DNA from: Marinimicrobium hydrolyticum
GTDB taxonomy: Bacteria > Pseudomonadota > Gammaproteobacteria > Pseudomonadales > Cellvibrionaceae
Assembly: GCF_030848505.1 (NCBI RefSeq)
Contig: NZ_JAVDDU010000001.1
Span: forward strand, 186,001 to 250,000
DNA: 64,000 bases
Direction of reading: 5' to 3'
Under the pieces are notes generated by a model that was not told where the DNA came from, did not search any database, and saw only the letters and a list, made by a program, of their open reading frames with translations. How positions within the stretch are numbered: position 1 is the first letter of the stretch; the number at the start of each line of letters is the position of its first letter. Position numbers and translations under genes: made by a program. Below, piece by piece: positions 45,786-55,350 of this stretch.

Positions 45786-47042
45786 ATGCCGGATTGGCCA
45801 GTACTTAAACAACACGGGCTACGCTTTGGTCAGCTGGTTCTGGACCAGCTGAAGCAGCACGATTGTTTGAAAAGTGCCTCATCTTTGACCTACGTCACCT
45901 TGTTTGCATTGGTGCCTTTAATGACGGTGACTTACTCTATGTTCACCGCCATACCTGCATTCCGGAATGTGGGCGAACAAATGCAGGAAATGGTGTTCGC
46001 CCACATGGTCCCCGAAACCGGCGAGGAAGTGCTCGGGTATGTGCGTGAGTTTACTGAGCAGGCCCGGCGCCTGACCGTAGTGGGCGTGGTATTCCTGGTG
46101 GGCTCTGCGTATTTGATGCTCTCCAATATCGAGAAAAACTTCAATTCCATCTGGGGCGGTCTGCGGGGCCGGTCCGGTATTTCCAAGTTTTTGCTCTACT
46201 GGGCGGTTTTAACCTTGGGTCCTTTGCTGCTGGGCGCGGGGCTTGCCATGAGCACGTATCTGATGTCCTTCCGGTTGTTTGTGGATGAATATGAAGCACT
46301 CGGTTGGCTTACCTGGTTGTTTGGCTTGACGCCCGTTGTGTTAACCACCTTGGGTTTTACGTTGTTGTTTACGGCGGTACCCAACTGCAAGGTGCCTTTC
46401 CGTCACGCGCTGATCGGTGGGGTGAGCACGGCCTTAACCTTTGAAGTTCTGAAGGTAGTGTTCGGTTTGATTGTGACTCATTCTGCCATTACCAACATCT
46501 ACGGTGCTTTTGCGATCGTGCCGCTGTTTTTATTGTGGCTGAACATCAGTTGGCTGACGGTCTTGATCGGTGGGATCCTGGTACATACCATCGGAATGTA
46601 CCAAGTCTCGATTCGGGCCCGGGGTTACCCCGATTTGGTGGCGGCGCTGTTGATTCTGTGGCACTTTCATGAGCGCGCCGCCAAGGGCGACGAGATGAGA
46701 GGGCAGGAAATACTAGAGCTGGGCCTTTCGACGGCGCAGTGGCAACGTCTGGTGGAAACGCTACAGCGTAAACACATCATTGCTGCCACCAGTCATGGCA
46801 ACTTTGTACTGTGTCGGGATTTGCATAAGTTTACGTTAAACCAATTGGCAACAACCATTGGTATGCCGTTGCTGGGCTTGCGACTGCCGGAGGAATTGGC
46901 GCAAGTACCCTGGTACGAGAGTTTCGCCCAGCGGTTTGGCAGAATCGGCGATTTCACCCGTGAGCAGTTAGATATTACCCTCGCGGAGGCTTTCGATGTG
47001 CTATCGCGAGAAAACGATGCCCAGCAAGAGGCGCACGCTTGA
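45786..47042 (+). CDS. yihY: YihY/UPF0761-family membrane protein
   Basis: A 418-residue protein with six membrane segments. The family core SSLTYVTLFALVPLMTVTYSMF begins near residue 33, and NFNSIWGGLRGRSGISKFLLYW and ITNIYGAFAIVPLFLLWLNISWL follow. The family is often misnamed RNase BN, but its function is not that nuclease. A long cytoplasmic C-terminus is present, as in Pseudomonas homologues. Its stop overlaps the avtA start. Confidence 0.9.
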   Translation: MPDWPVLKQHGLRFGQLVLDQLKQHDCLKSASSLTYVTLFALVPLMTVTYSMFTAIPAFRNVGEQMQEMVFAHMVPETGEEVLGYVREFTEQARRLTVVGVVFLVGSAYLMLSNIEKNFNSIWGGLRGRSGISKFLLYWAVLTLGPLLLGAGLAMSTYLMSFRLFVDEYEALGWLTWLFGLTPVVLTTLGFTLLFTAVPNCKVPFRHALIGGVSTALTFEVLKVVFGLIVTHSAITNIYGAFAIVPLFLLWLNISWLTVLIGGILVHTIGMYQVSIRARGYPDLVAALLILWHFHERAAKGDEMRGQEILELGLSTAQWQRLVETLQRKHIIAATSHGNFVLCRDLHKFTLNQLATTIGMPLLGLRLPEELAQVPWYESFAQRFGRIGDFTREQLDITLAEAFDVLSRENDAQQEAHA

Positions 47043-48298
47043 TGGTGAGGCTGTCGCGATTTGGTGAAAAAATCACCGCCGAGGCGGGCATTGTCACCCT
47101 AATGGAAGATCTAGGGGATGCCCTGCGGGTCAATCCGGATATGATCTTTATGGGCGGCGGCAACCCGGCCGCCATTCCCGCCGTGGAAATCGCATTGCAC
47201 GCGGCACTGCAAGGCGCCCTTGAGGACCCGCTGTTGCGGCAGCAAATGTTGGGGGTCTACCAGCCGCCACAAGGTGAAGCCGGGCTGCTGGATGATCTGG
47301 CGAGCCTGCTGTCAAGAGAGTACGGCTGGCCTCTCACCCGAGATAACATTGCCCTGGCTAATGGCAGTCAGTCGGCGTTTTTTGTGTTGTTTAATCTGTT
47401 TGGTGGCGAAGCGGGCGATGCAGGCGGTACCCGTCACATTCAATTGCCGCTGGCACCGGAGTATCTCGGGTATGCGGACCTGGGCTTGGCCCCGAACCTG
47501 TTTCGAGCAGCGCGACCGAGTATTGAAATGTTACCCGATCGCCTGTTCAAGTACCGGGTAAATTTTGACCAGCTGCAGATTGATGAGAGCACGGGGGCTC
47601 TGTGTTTGTCGCGCCCAACCAATCCTACCGGCAACGTTCTCACCGACGACGAAATGGCGCGTCTGGATCAACTGGCCAGAGCTCAAGAGGTGCCGCTCAT
47701 AGTGGATGGCGCCTATGGTTTACCCTTTCCAAATATTGTTTTTGAGGCGGTACGCCCGCACTGGAACGACAACACGATTTTGGTATTGAGTTTGTCCAAA
47801 CTGGGATTGCCGGGTGCGCGCACCGGATTGGTTATTGCCAGACCGGAAATCATTCAGGCATTTACTCGCGCTAACACGGTCTTGAATCTGGCCAGCGGCA
47901 ATTTTGGGCCGGCCATAGCCCGCCAGCTACTAGCCAACGGTCAGTTGCTGGGGCTCAGTCGGGAGGTGGTGCAGCCTTTCTATCGAATGCGTATGGAGCA
48001 GGCCTTGAATATTTTCCAGAGACACCTGGAAGGTTTGCCGTGTTTTATCCACAAGCCAGAAGGCGCGATTTTTCTCTGGCTTTGGTTCAAAGGCTTACCG
48101 ATACCGTGCCAGCAACTCTATGAGACCTTAAAAGAGCGTGGCGTACTTGTAGTGCCGGGGCACCACTTTTTTTTGGGTTTGGAAGATGAGTGGGCGCATA
48201 GTCACGAGTGTATTCGGGTCACCTATTGCCAGGACCCGGCTCGGATAGAGCAGGGTGCAAAAATACTCGCGGAAGAAGTCCGCAAACTCTATGCGTAA
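47042..48298 (+). CDS. avtA: Valine-pyruvate transaminase AvtA
   Basis: A 418-residue PLP enzyme, matching E. coli AvtA along its length: FGEKITAEAGIVTLMEDLGDALR, MGGGNPAAIP, NGSQSAFFVLFNLF, CLSRPTNPTGNVLTDDE, and the Schiff-base lysine in LSLSKLGLPGARTGL. The ATG at 47042 overlaps the yihY stop by one base; a TTG one codon earlier is possible. It transfers the amino group of valine to pyruvate, contributing to alanine synthesis as does alaA elsewhere in the window. Confidence 0.93.
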   Translation: MVRLSRFGEKITAEAGIVTLMEDLGDALRVNPDMIFMGGGNPAAIPAVEIALHAALQGALEDPLLRQQMLGVYQPPQGEAGLLDDLASLLSREYGWPLTRDNIALANGSQSAFFVLFNLFGGEAGDAGGTRHIQLPLAPEYLGYADLGLAPNLFRAARPSIEMLPDRLFKYRVNFDQLQIDESTGALCLSRPTNPTGNVLTDDEMARLDQLARAQEVPLIVDGAYGLPFPNIVFEAVRPHWNDNTILVLSLSKLGLPGARTGLVIARPEIIQAFTRANTVLNLASGNFGPAIARQLLANGQLLGLSREVVQPFYRMRMEQALNIFQRHLEGLPCFIHKPEGAIFLWLWFKGLPIPCQQLYETLKERGVLVVPGHHFFLGLEDEWAHSHECIRVTYCQDPARIEQGAKILAEEVRKLYA

Positions 48299-48304
48299 GT
48301 AACG

Positions 48305-49141
48305 CTAGCGGAGCAGTTCCACCGCAGCCTCTACATCGGCGTTTAGGCCCGCCGCCTCGGTGATTTGCATATCCGGGTCCATCCCCAGTCGTTCAAAGGC
48401 CGTTACCTTGGAGCAATCTACTTGGCCTAAGGGCGAGGCGCTGCCCATGTGACTTTGCAATAGCGCCACGGTCACAATGTCTGCGTAGTCGACCTTATTG
48501 CTTTTGCGCTGGAAATCCAGATGCTGGGTGGGTATTTGGGTAATTTCGCTGGGAAATTTCCAGACCTGTAGAATCATATCTCCCAGCGGGGCATGGAGTT
48601 CATCGATCACTCGGTCGAGCGTCAGGCTGTCGATTAGGAGCGATGGATGTTCCTCGGCGTAGGCCAAGATGGGCAGAACCCCAATTTGATGCACTAGACC
48701 GGCCAGCATCGCCTGATCGGGACGCAGTTTGGTGTAGTGCTTACACAGTACGTGGCTAATGCCAGCCACTTCACTGGAGCGGCTCCAGGCGGCGCGCAGG
48801 CGGACATCTACCAGATCGGAGGTGGCCTGAAACATCTGTTGCATGGCTAGGCCAGTGGCGATGTTACAGGTGTATTCCAGGCCTAGACGCATCAAAGCGC
48901 TTTTTAGATCCTCAATGATTTGACTGGCTCTAAGCAGAGGGCTGTTGGCGACGCGCACTATACGAGCGCTCAGGGCCGGGTCATAGCCGATGACCCGAGC
49001 CAGGGTGGCAATGTCGGCGTCGGGATCTTCTGCCACTTCGCGCACGCGCAGGGCCACTTCCGGGAGGGTCGGAAGTACCATGTTGTCGGTTTCGATGGCT
49101 TGAATAATGTCTTCGCGAACTCTCTCGGCAACTCGGCTCAT
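48305..49141 (-). CDS. HDOD-domain signalling protein
   Basis: A 278-residue protein with one HDOD domain (about 20-210): VLPTLPEVALRVREVAEDPDADIATLARVIGYDPALSARIVRVANS, then LAGLVHQIGVLPIL. HDOD proteins are HD-related but lack the metal-binding His-Asp pair and act as adaptors in c-di-GMP and stress signalling. No other output domain is attached. It converges on avtA with a 6-base gap. Confidence 0.9.
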   Translation of the reverse strand: MSRVAERVREDIIQAIETDNMVLPTLPEVALRVREVAEDPDADIATLARVIGYDPALSARIVRVANSPLLRASQIIEDLKSALMRLGLEYTCNIATGLAMQQMFQATSDLVDVRLRAAWSRSSEVAGISHVLCKHYTKLRPDQAMLAGLVHQIGVLPILAYAEEHPSLLIDSLTLDRVIDELHAPLGDMILQVWKFPSEITQIPTQHLDFQRKSNKVDYADIVTVALLQSHMGSASPLGQVDCSKVTAFERLGMDPDMQITEAAGLNADVEAAVELLR

Positions 49142-49174
49142 TACGTATCCTGGTTCTGTGGCAGCGGCGTACTA

Positions 49175-50137
49175 TCAATCACCCTTAGGTATAGCATATG
49201 GAAGCGGCAATAGGCGTAATTTTTGCCGTTTAAATTCCAGATCTTCCCGTGTGGTTGTGCTGTCATTCATCACTACCAGAGCCTCCACCATGCCGTCTTC
49301 GCCCCGGGCGGCCAAAATGCACTGGCCCAACACCTCGCGCTCTCCATCCCCCGCCAGTGTGTCTCCCGGTTCGGGTAGCGGAGCTTGCTCCGGCCAAGAG
49401 AAGCCGACTCGGTACATGTGCCGCTTGAGCTTGCCTTTGTAATGCAACCGAGCCACCACTTCCTGGCCGGTATAGCAGCCCTTGCGAAAGCTGACGCCGC
49501 CGACCAGTGGATAATTCAGTGCTTGTGGGGTGAATATCTCTCGGGTGTTCGGCTGTACCTCCGCCCAACCGGCGCGAATGTCCTGCAAGGTCCAGAGATT
49601 CTGGTCCCCTGGCTGACAGTGTGATGCCAGCTGAGCGAGCACGGGAGAGGCGGATTGGGCTTCTAGCCAGCACTCGTAACGGTTTTCGCCCAGCCTAATG
49701 ATCAGGTGACCGGAGTCTTCCAGCCAGTCTCCGTCCTGCTCCGGCACACCGCCTATGCAGGCGGATAGTAGGGCGCGCGCCTGTGGGCCCACAACTCCCA
49801 CTTGAGTGTAATCATCGGTGAGATTTCGGAGGCTGGCTTTGGAAAATACAATGTACTTGTTCAGCGCCGCCAGTGTTGGTTCAAGCAGGCCGTCGGCCAT
49901 CCTCAAAATGAACCGATCCTCGCGGTCTTGGAGCAGGCGGAAGGTGCTCATCATTCGGCCCTGCAGGTTGCACTGCGCCCCCAACTGGCTGTGATTGGGC
50001 ACTAACTCACGCACATCGCAGGTGAGTTGTCCCTGCAGGAATTTGCCGGCGTCTGGTCCTTCAACGCTCAGTAGCCCTTGATGCTCCAGGCGGACCAAAA
50101 AGGTTGGTGCTGTACGTTGCGCTTGGTTTTGCTGCAT
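49175..50137 (-). CDS. ygfZ: tRNA-modifying / iron-sulfur repair protein YgfZ
   Basis: A 320-residue folate-binding protein of the GcvT-like YgfZ family, involved in maintenance of iron-sulfur enzymes such as MiaB. The signature KGCYTGQE is intact (SFRKGCYTGQEVVARLHYKG) and its cysteine is essential in E. coli. N-terminal GPDAGKFLQGQLTCDV is also typical. In gammaproteobacteria ygfZ lies near sdhE (ygfY) and ygfX, as here. Confidence 0.93.
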   Translation of the reverse strand: MQQNQAQRTAPTFLVRLEHQGLLSVEGPDAGKFLQGQLTCDVRELVPNHSQLGAQCNLQGRMMSTFRLLQDREDRFILRMADGLLEPTLAALNKYIVFSKASLRNLTDDYTQVGVVGPQARALLSACIGGVPEQDGDWLEDSGHLIIRLGENRYECWLEAQSASPVLAQLASHCQPGDQNLWTLQDIRAGWAEVQPNTREIFTPQALNYPLVGGVSFRKGCYTGQEVVARLHYKGKLKRHMYRVGFSWPEQAPLPEPGDTLAGDGEREVLGQCILAARGEDGMVEALVVMNDSTTTREDLEFKRQKLRLLPLPYAIPKGD

Positions 50138-50330
50138 GCTTCACCGCGTGTCATTGAGGGGTTCGGCCGCGCGCGAAGGCGTGGCTGGCGTAGATTCTAC
50201 TCCGAAGAGAGATTTGTTGCCTATACTGTTGGTTGATGGAGAACCCTAAGCGGCGCAACGCGGCCTTTAGCTCTCGAAAAGTTTTATCATCTGATGATAA
50301 TCAGAGTCGATCCAGCAGCGTTGGGAAATC

Positions 50331-51659
50331 ATGCCTCGATCACTTGCTACGACAACCGTCCTCGCGCGCCTGTGCCGCAGTACCTATGGACGAGTGTTTG
50401 CGGCCTGTATGCTGACCTTGGTGGCTATGGTCTCCTATGACAGCTTGCCGCAGAAGGTAATGCCTCTGGAGCCTTTGGTCAACGCCGATCCCTATATATA
50501 CGCCGATGACCGGAATGAAGTGGACTGGCTGGATTACGATGCCTTGCAATGGGAGTGTTTGGTTCAGGAGCAGCACAGCACCGCCTTTTGTGGCTTTCAC
50601 TTTGAGCTACGCAATCATGGCCAGATTGGCATGGATCTGTCCCGCTACACCCATCTCCACGTGGATCTGGACTATCAAGGCCCTGCGCACAGACTCCGTT
50701 TTTACTTCCGTAATCATGAGCCCGGCTTTTCCACACCGGGCAATATTGAAACCGCTAAATTCCTGCAAGCGAATATTCCCGTCAGTTTCATGGAAGAAAA
50801 ATTGATCTTAGCGGTGGAAGAATTCCATGTGGCGGAGTGGTGGATCGACGAGTATGACGTACCACGTGCCTTAAGCGGCGTTGACCTGCGCAATGTCGTG
50901 GCTGTGGGAATCGACCTCTCCTACCCGGGGGGCGAGGGTCGCCATGAGTTGCAGTTAAACAATATTGAACTGGTTGGGCCCTGGATAAGGCGCGACCGCT
51001 GGTACGCGGGCTTGATGCTGTTCTGGATGCTGGGGTTGGCGGTACTTGGCAGTGTCAAATTTTGGCAGCTACGCCGGAGTGTCGCTACGGAGCGGCAGCG
51101 CCTGGACCACCTCAAGCGCGAAGCTGAACAGCTGCAGAGCGAGAAGGCCAAATTTCGTGAACTGTCTCAGCACGATGAGCTTACCGGCCTGCTCAACCGG
51201 CAGGGACTCGGGGAGGCTGTCCAAGAAGCATTCGATCAAGAAAGTGGTCGGCCTTTGTCGTTGCTGATCGCTGATATTGATCACTTCAAGCCCGTTAACG
51301 ACACCTTGGGCCACGATGTGGGGGACCAGGTCCTGAAGCAACTTGCTTCACTCTTGGCCCGCCATGTTAGACAAGCGGACTGCGTGGCGCGTTGGGGTGG
51401 GGAGGAGTTTGTGATTCTCTTGCCAGGGACGCAAATGATGGACGCTTATACCTTAGCCGAGAAACTTCGTACTCTGGTGTCGGAGCAATCCTTTGACGCT
51501 ATGCCAGGGCAAAGAGTTACTCTCAGCATGGGTGTGGGCGAACGCGAGCAGGGTGAATCTTACATTGAGCTTTTTCGGCGCGTAGACAAGGCCCTCTACC
51601 GGGCTAAAGATCAGGGCCGAAACTGCACCGTGCTGGCCGATACTCCAGAATCCCGGTGA
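50331..51659 (+). CDS. Diguanylate cyclase with periplasmic sensor domain
   Basis: A 442-residue protein: an N-terminal membrane segment (FAACMLTLVAMVSYDSL, about 20-37), a periplasmic domain of about 190 residues, a second segment (GLMLFWMLGLAVLGSVKFW), then a GGDEF domain from about 275. Active-site RWGGEEFVILLPG and the inhibitory I-site RQAD five residues earlier are both intact, so it should be active and product-inhibited. The periplasmic domain (YTHLHVDLDYQGPAHRLRFYFRNHEPG) looks like a beta-sandwich of carbohydrate-binding type, which is inference. Confidence 0.9.
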   Translation: MPRSLATTTVLARLCRSTYGRVFAACMLTLVAMVSYDSLPQKVMPLEPLVNADPYIYADDRNEVDWLDYDALQWECLVQEQHSTAFCGFHFELRNHGQIGMDLSRYTHLHVDLDYQGPAHRLRFYFRNHEPGFSTPGNIETAKFLQANIPVSFMEEKLILAVEEFHVAEWWIDEYDVPRALSGVDLRNVVAVGIDLSYPGGEGRHELQLNNIELVGPWIRRDRWYAGLMLFWMLGLAVLGSVKFWQLRRSVATERQRLDHLKREAEQLQSEKAKFRELSQHDELTGLLNRQGLGEAVQEAFDQESGRPLSLLIADIDHFKPVNDTLGHDVGDQVLKQLASLLARHVRQADCVARWGGEEFVILLPGTQMMDAYTLAEKLRTLVSEQSFDAMPGQRVTLSMGVGEREQGESYIELFRRVDKALYRAKDQGRNCTVLADTPESR

Positions 51660-51730
51660 GCATTTTAAAGCTTTCTGGAGTACAATTGCGTTTTTGGTCG
51701 AGCACAGCCCACTGTTTTACAGGTATTGTC

Positions 51731-51997
51731 GTGGATACAAATCGTTTATTTTGGGGCAGCCGCCGAGGCATGCTGGAGCTGGATCTAATTCTCCTGCCCT
51801 TCATTGAACATCACTATCCGGGCCTGGAACAGGCGGATAAAGAGCGGTATTGGAGCCTTCTCCAATGCGAAGATCAGGACATGTTTGCCTGGCTGCTGCA
51901 TCGCCAAGACCCTGAAGACCCCGATTTAAAACGGATTGTGAGCCTTGTCCGAACCAGCCTTGACGAAGACTATAGAGCCAGCCAAGCCGAGCACTGA
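51731..51997 (+). CDS. sdhE: Succinate dehydrogenase FAD assembly factor SdhE
   Basis: An 88-residue all-helical protein that promotes covalent flavinylation of SdhA. The invariant RGxxE motif is seen in LFWGSRRGMLELDLILLPF, and the later FAWLLHRQDPEDPDL is typical. The GTG at 51731 is chosen because it puts the motif at the usual position; an ATG at 51656 would add 25 residues. It overlaps the ygfX-like frame by 53 bases if the TTG at 51945 is used there. Confidence 0.92.
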   Translation: MDTNRLFWGSRRGMLELDLILLPFIEHHYPGLEQADKERYWSLLQCEDQDMFAWLLHRQDPEDPDLKRIVSLVRTSLDEDYRASQAEH

Positions 51998-52460
51998 AGC
52001 CACCCCTGCAGAGAACACAGATTACCTGATGCCGGTGCCCTTGCGCCCATCAAGGTATCTGTTTTGGGGGCAGGCTTTACTCATCGTGTGCTTAGCTTCG
52101 GCTTCGGCCTTTGCACTCTCGCCTCATTTGCAGGCGCAACCTCTGTGGGGCATGGTGCTGTTTCTGTTTTGGGCCTTGTTGGCTCTGGCAGCCTACGGCA
52201 TCTGGCAAGCTCACAAGCATGGCCCCAGTAAGCTGAGCTATCGGCAGGGGGATTGGTATCTCACGCTGGATGGGGTGGAGTTTCGAGCAGCGCTGATTGG
52301 GGATCTGGTCATTCACTCCCGGATACTCGTGGCTCGCTTCCGCTTGCATGCGAGCGGCGCAAAGGTCAATCTTATTTGCTTGCCCGACAGTGTTTCACGG
52401 GACGATTTTCGTCGGTTACGGGTTTGGCTGCGCATTTACCTCTGGCACGTCAAACGCTGA
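51945..52460 (+). CDS. ygfX: YgfX-like membrane protein
   Basis: A 171-residue protein (if started at the TTG at 51945) with two close membrane segments (LFWGQALLIVCLASASAFAL and GMVLFLFWALLALAAYGIW) and a small cytoplasmic domain (YRQGDWYLTLDGVEFRAALIG, then RDDFRRLRVWLRIY). This topology and its position after sdhE (ygfY) match YgfX/CptA. An ATG at 52029 is an alternative start that avoids the overlap. Neither has a strong Shine-Dalgarno sequence. Confidence 0.8.
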   Translation: MSEPALTKTIEPAKPSTEATPAENTDYLMPVPLRPSRYLFWGQALLIVCLASASAFALSPHLQAQPLWGMVLFLFWALLALAAYGIWQAHKHGPSKLSYRQGDWYLTLDGVEFRAALIGDLVIHSRILVARFRLHASGAKVNLICLPDSVSRDDFRRLRVWLRIYLWHVKR

Positions 52461-52530
52461 AGTTCACCCGTCGCACCAAGCTATGGTCGTTCCCTGAGCG
52501 TCTTGCAATTGCCCTTCGTCACCTTTGTTC

Positions 52531-54156
52531 TTAACCTTCCGTACTGACAATAATATCCTGCGCTGCAAAGTTGGTGGGCACCAACACGGTATCCCGAGCG
52601 ATTGGTGATCTATCCGGATAATCCAGGGAAAAATGCAAACCCCGGCTTTCCTTGCGCGTCGAGGCGGAGCGGATAATCAACTCGGCCACGGTGGCAAGGT
52701 TACGCAACTCAATCAAGTCACTACTGACTTTGTAATTGCTGTAGTACTCAGCGATTTCTTTTTGCAGCAATTTGATTCGGTGCGTGGCTCGTTGTAGCCG
52801 CTTGTGAGTACGCACTATGCCTACATAGTCCCACATGAAGCGGCGCAGTTCGTCCCAGTTGTGAGAAATGATCACGTCCTCGTCAGAATTGGTGACCCGC
52901 GATTCATCCCAGGGGGCAGAGCGATCCGGAGCTGCCAGGTCGGCCAGTTTGCTGAGGATGTGCTCAGCGGCCGATTGAGCGTAAACAATGCACTCCAGGA
53001 GCGAGTTGCTGGCCATGCGATTGGCGCCGTGCAGGCCGGTAAACGATGTCTCTCCTATGGCATACAGGTTCTGTAGGTCAGTCTGGCCATTGTTGTCCAC
53101 CACAACCCCACCGCACGTGTAGTGTGCTGCCGGGACCACGGGTATGGGCTCCTGAGTAATATCAATACCGAACTCCAGGCAACGCGCTTTCACGGTGGGA
53201 AAGTGCTCGGCAATAAACGCTGGGGATTTATGGCTGATGTCCAGGTACAGGCAGTCGCAACCCAAGCGCTTCATCTCATGGTCAATCGCTCTGGCGACCA
53301 CGTCGCGAGGGGCCAATTCACCCAAATCGTGGAACCGGTGCATAAATCGCTGACCGTCAGGTAAGCGCAGGTAGGCGCCTTCTCCACGCAAGGCCTCAGT
53401 AATCAAAAACGTTTTGGCCTTGGGGTGGAACAGACAAGTCGGATGGAACTGATTGAATTCCATATTGGCGACGCGGCAACCAGCCCGCCACGCCATGGCA
53501 ATGCCGTCGCCGCTGGCGCTGTCCGGGTTGCTGGTATACAGATAAACCTTGCTGGCACCGCCCGTGGCCAAGACCACGGTGCGGGCCTGAAACACATGTA
53601 CCTGATCGTCCTTTTTGCTCAACGCGTAGGCCCCGGTGCAGCGCAACTTGCGGGACCCTCGATCCGCCTGAGTAATTAGATTCAGGGCGACGTGATGTTC
53701 ATAAATGGTTATGTTCGGTTGTTCCCGCACTTTGTCAATGAGCGTGCTGTGTACGGCCTGTCCGGTGGCATCGGCGCTGTGAATAATGCGTCGGTGGCTG
53801 TGCCCGCCCTCACGAGTCAGGTGAAAATCGCCGTTGCCGTTTTCACGGGTAAAGTTGACGCCCTGGTCGATGAGCCAACGGATGGCGTCTCGGCTTCGCT
53901 CCACGGTAAAGCGTACGGCGTCCTCATGGCACAAGCCCCCACCGGCAATCAGAGTGTCAGCGACATGCGCTTCCACCGAGTCCTGATCATCCAGTACGGC
54001 CGCTATGCCCCCTTGAGCAAACCAGGTGGACCCTTCGTTTACAGCGTTTTTACTGAGTACGGCAACGGTCGCATGTTGCGACAAATGATGGGCTAAAGTC
54101 AGTCCGGCGGCGCCTGATCCTATGACCAGAACGTCGCTGCTGTGATACTTGCGCAT
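52531..54156 (-). CDS. nadB: L-aspartate oxidase NadB
   Basis: A 541-residue FAD enzyme that makes iminoaspartate for NAD synthesis. N-terminal [17 protein letters not shown] binds [32 protein letters not shown], and the C-terminal [39 protein letters not shown] are characteristic. Length is the family norm (540). It diverges from rpoE, the same neighbourhood as in E. coli. Confidence 0.96.
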   Translation of the reverse strand: MRKYHSSDVLVIGSGAAGLTLAHHLSQHATVAVLSKNAVNEGSTWFAQGGIAAVLDDQDSVEAHVADTLIAGGGLCHEDAVRFTVERSRDAIRWLIDQGVNFTRENGNGDFHLTREGGHSHRRIIHSADATGQAVHSTLIDKVREQPNITIYEHHVALNLITQADRGSRKLRCTGAYALSKKDDQVHVFQARTVVLATGGASKVYLYTSNPDSASGDGIAMAWRAGCRVANMEFNQFHPTCLFHPKAKTFLITEALRGEGAYLRLPDGQRFMHRFHDLGELAPRDVVARAIDHEMKRLGCDCLYLDISHKSPAFIAEHFPTVKARCLEFGIDITQEPIPVVPAAHYTCGGVVVDNNGQTDLQNLYAIGETSFTGLHGANRMASNSLLECIVYAQSAAEHILSKLADLAAPDRSAPWDESRVTNSDEDVIISHNWDELRRFMWDYVGIVRTHKRLQRATHRIKLLQKEIAEYYSNYKVSSDLIELRNLATVAELIIRSASTRKESRGLHFSLDYPDRSPIARDTVLVPTNFAAQDIIVSTEG

Positions 54157-54475
54157 ATATTAACCTGTGGTTGGCCTCTGGCCTCTGGTATATTGGGCCC
54201 AGTATATACAAGGATGTCGGGTTGCTACACTAGCGCGTACTTTTACGCCGCCCTGCGCAGGTGCGCGGGTAGGCTTTGAGTTATAAGTGGGTATAATGAC
54301 CCAGTGAACTTTTTATATTACGCTCAGCGTGTCGGCTATCAATCGCGGAGTGTATTTCGCGCAGCCTGATATGGACATGGGGTATTTGGGGGCAGGCGAG
54401 AACGCTTGTCTACGGTAACAGTGACGCAAGTCTGTGGGCCTCGATATCCCTATCGGAGTGCTTGGGGGTTTTTGA
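54157..54475. other. nadB-rpoE divergent intergenic region
   Basis: A 319-base gap with no gene. It must hold promoters for both genes. A near-perfect 18-base palindrome TATATTGGGCCCAGTATA lies at 54189-54206, 33 bases before nadB. A GAACTT at about 54305 resembles a sigma-E -35, but no correctly spaced -10 was found. Confidence 0.5.
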
Positions 54476-55066
54476 ATGACAGCGCAGCCTGCGCAAGACA
54501 CAGATCAGCAATTGGTTGAACGCGTGCAGAAAGGTGACAAGCGTGCCTTCGATCTGCTCGTGCTTAAGTACCAGCACAAAATTTTTGCCATTATTGGCCG
54601 CTACGTGCGTGATCACGCCGAAGTCCAGGACGTTGCTCAGGAAGCGTTTATTAAGGCTTACCGAGCCCTGGCTAATTTTCGTGGCGACAGTGCGTTCTAT
54701 ACGTGGCTGTATCGAATCGCTATCAACACGGCCAAAAATCACCTGGTAGCGCGTAACCGGCGACCACCTTCCAGCGATGTCGAGGTGGAAGATGCGGAAT
54801 TTTACGCGGGCAGTGATGCTCTAAAGGACGTTGATACTCCAGAACACAGCCTGCTTCGAGATGAGTTACAGGGGGTGGTGGATCAGGCCATCCGCGAGTT
54901 GCCTGAAGATCTCAGAACCGCTGTAACCTTGCGCGAAATGGAAGGCCTTAGCTACGAGGACATTGCCGCAATCATGGATTGTCCCGTGGGGACCGTCCGT
55001 TCGCGTATATTCCGCGCTCGGGAAGCGATTGATCGCTGCGTAAAGCCGTTGATGGAAGAAGTGTAA
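54476..55066 (+). CDS. rpoE: Envelope-stress sigma factor RpoE (AlgU)
   Basis: A 196-residue ECF sigma factor. Region 2 is at about 15-95 (LVERVQKGDKRAFDLLVLKYQHKIF, VQDVAQEAFIKAYRALANF, FYTWLYRIAINTAKN), and region 4 at about 130-185 (YEDIAAIMDCPVGTVRSRIFRAREAI). It matches RpoE/AlgU along its length. It is controlled by the anti-sigma factor RseA encoded downstream after an unusually long 284-base gap. Confidence 0.96.
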   Translation: MTAQPAQDTDQQLVERVQKGDKRAFDLLVLKYQHKIFAIIGRYVRDHAEVQDVAQEAFIKAYRALANFRGDSAFYTWLYRIAINTAKNHLVARNRRPPSSDVEVEDAEFYAGSDALKDVDTPEHSLLRDELQGVVDQAIRELPEDLRTAVTLREMEGLSYEDIAAIMDCPVGTVRSRIFRAREAIDRCVKPLMEEV

Positions 55067-55108
55067 AAAATTGTTTAGTCTCCGGCTGAACCTTTTTTGG
55101 CGCGCCCG

Positions 55109-55206
55109 GTCAGTACTATTACTGACGCCCCAAGCTTTGGGGTAAGCCATTCTGGAGTGCACGCCAGTGCGCAAACTAAGCCTCCAGAGCCCAGCCCCTA
55201 AGGGGG
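55109..55206 (+). repeat. Run of hairpins between rpoE and rseA
   Basis: At least four inverted repeats in series: GTCAGTA/TACTGAC (55109-55126), CCCCAA/TTGGGG (55129-55142), TCTGGAG/CTCCAGA (about 55151-55188), and CCCC/GGGG with loop TAA (55195-55205). The second could act as a terminator or attenuator between the sigma and anti-sigma genes. No GGA-loop family core was found. Confidence 0.6.
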
Positions 55207-55350
55207 TCTGAGGTTGGTGTAGCAAGAGCAACAAATTTTGGATTTTTTGTAAGTTGACAGATGATAGGTTGACAAGGAAGTGCGGCTATTCTTCATGGAC
55301 TCGAGACGTTTTTACATTCCGCAAGCCGCACATTTAAGGTAGAACTCGCG

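Noticed and set aside
50283-50300. Fur box before the diguanylate cyclase (ATCATCTGATGAT dyad)
   Set aside because: The dyad is short and does not fit the 19-base Fur consensus well.
54300-54330. GAACTT upstream of rpoE as an autoregulatory sigma-E promoter
   Set aside because: No TCNAA-like -10 lies 16-17 bases downstream; the nearest candidate is about 20 bases away.
55129-55206. Ninth copy of the GGA-loop family between rpoE and rseA
   Set aside because: The hairpins have no GGA loops in the family arrangement and no CAGGAGC linker.
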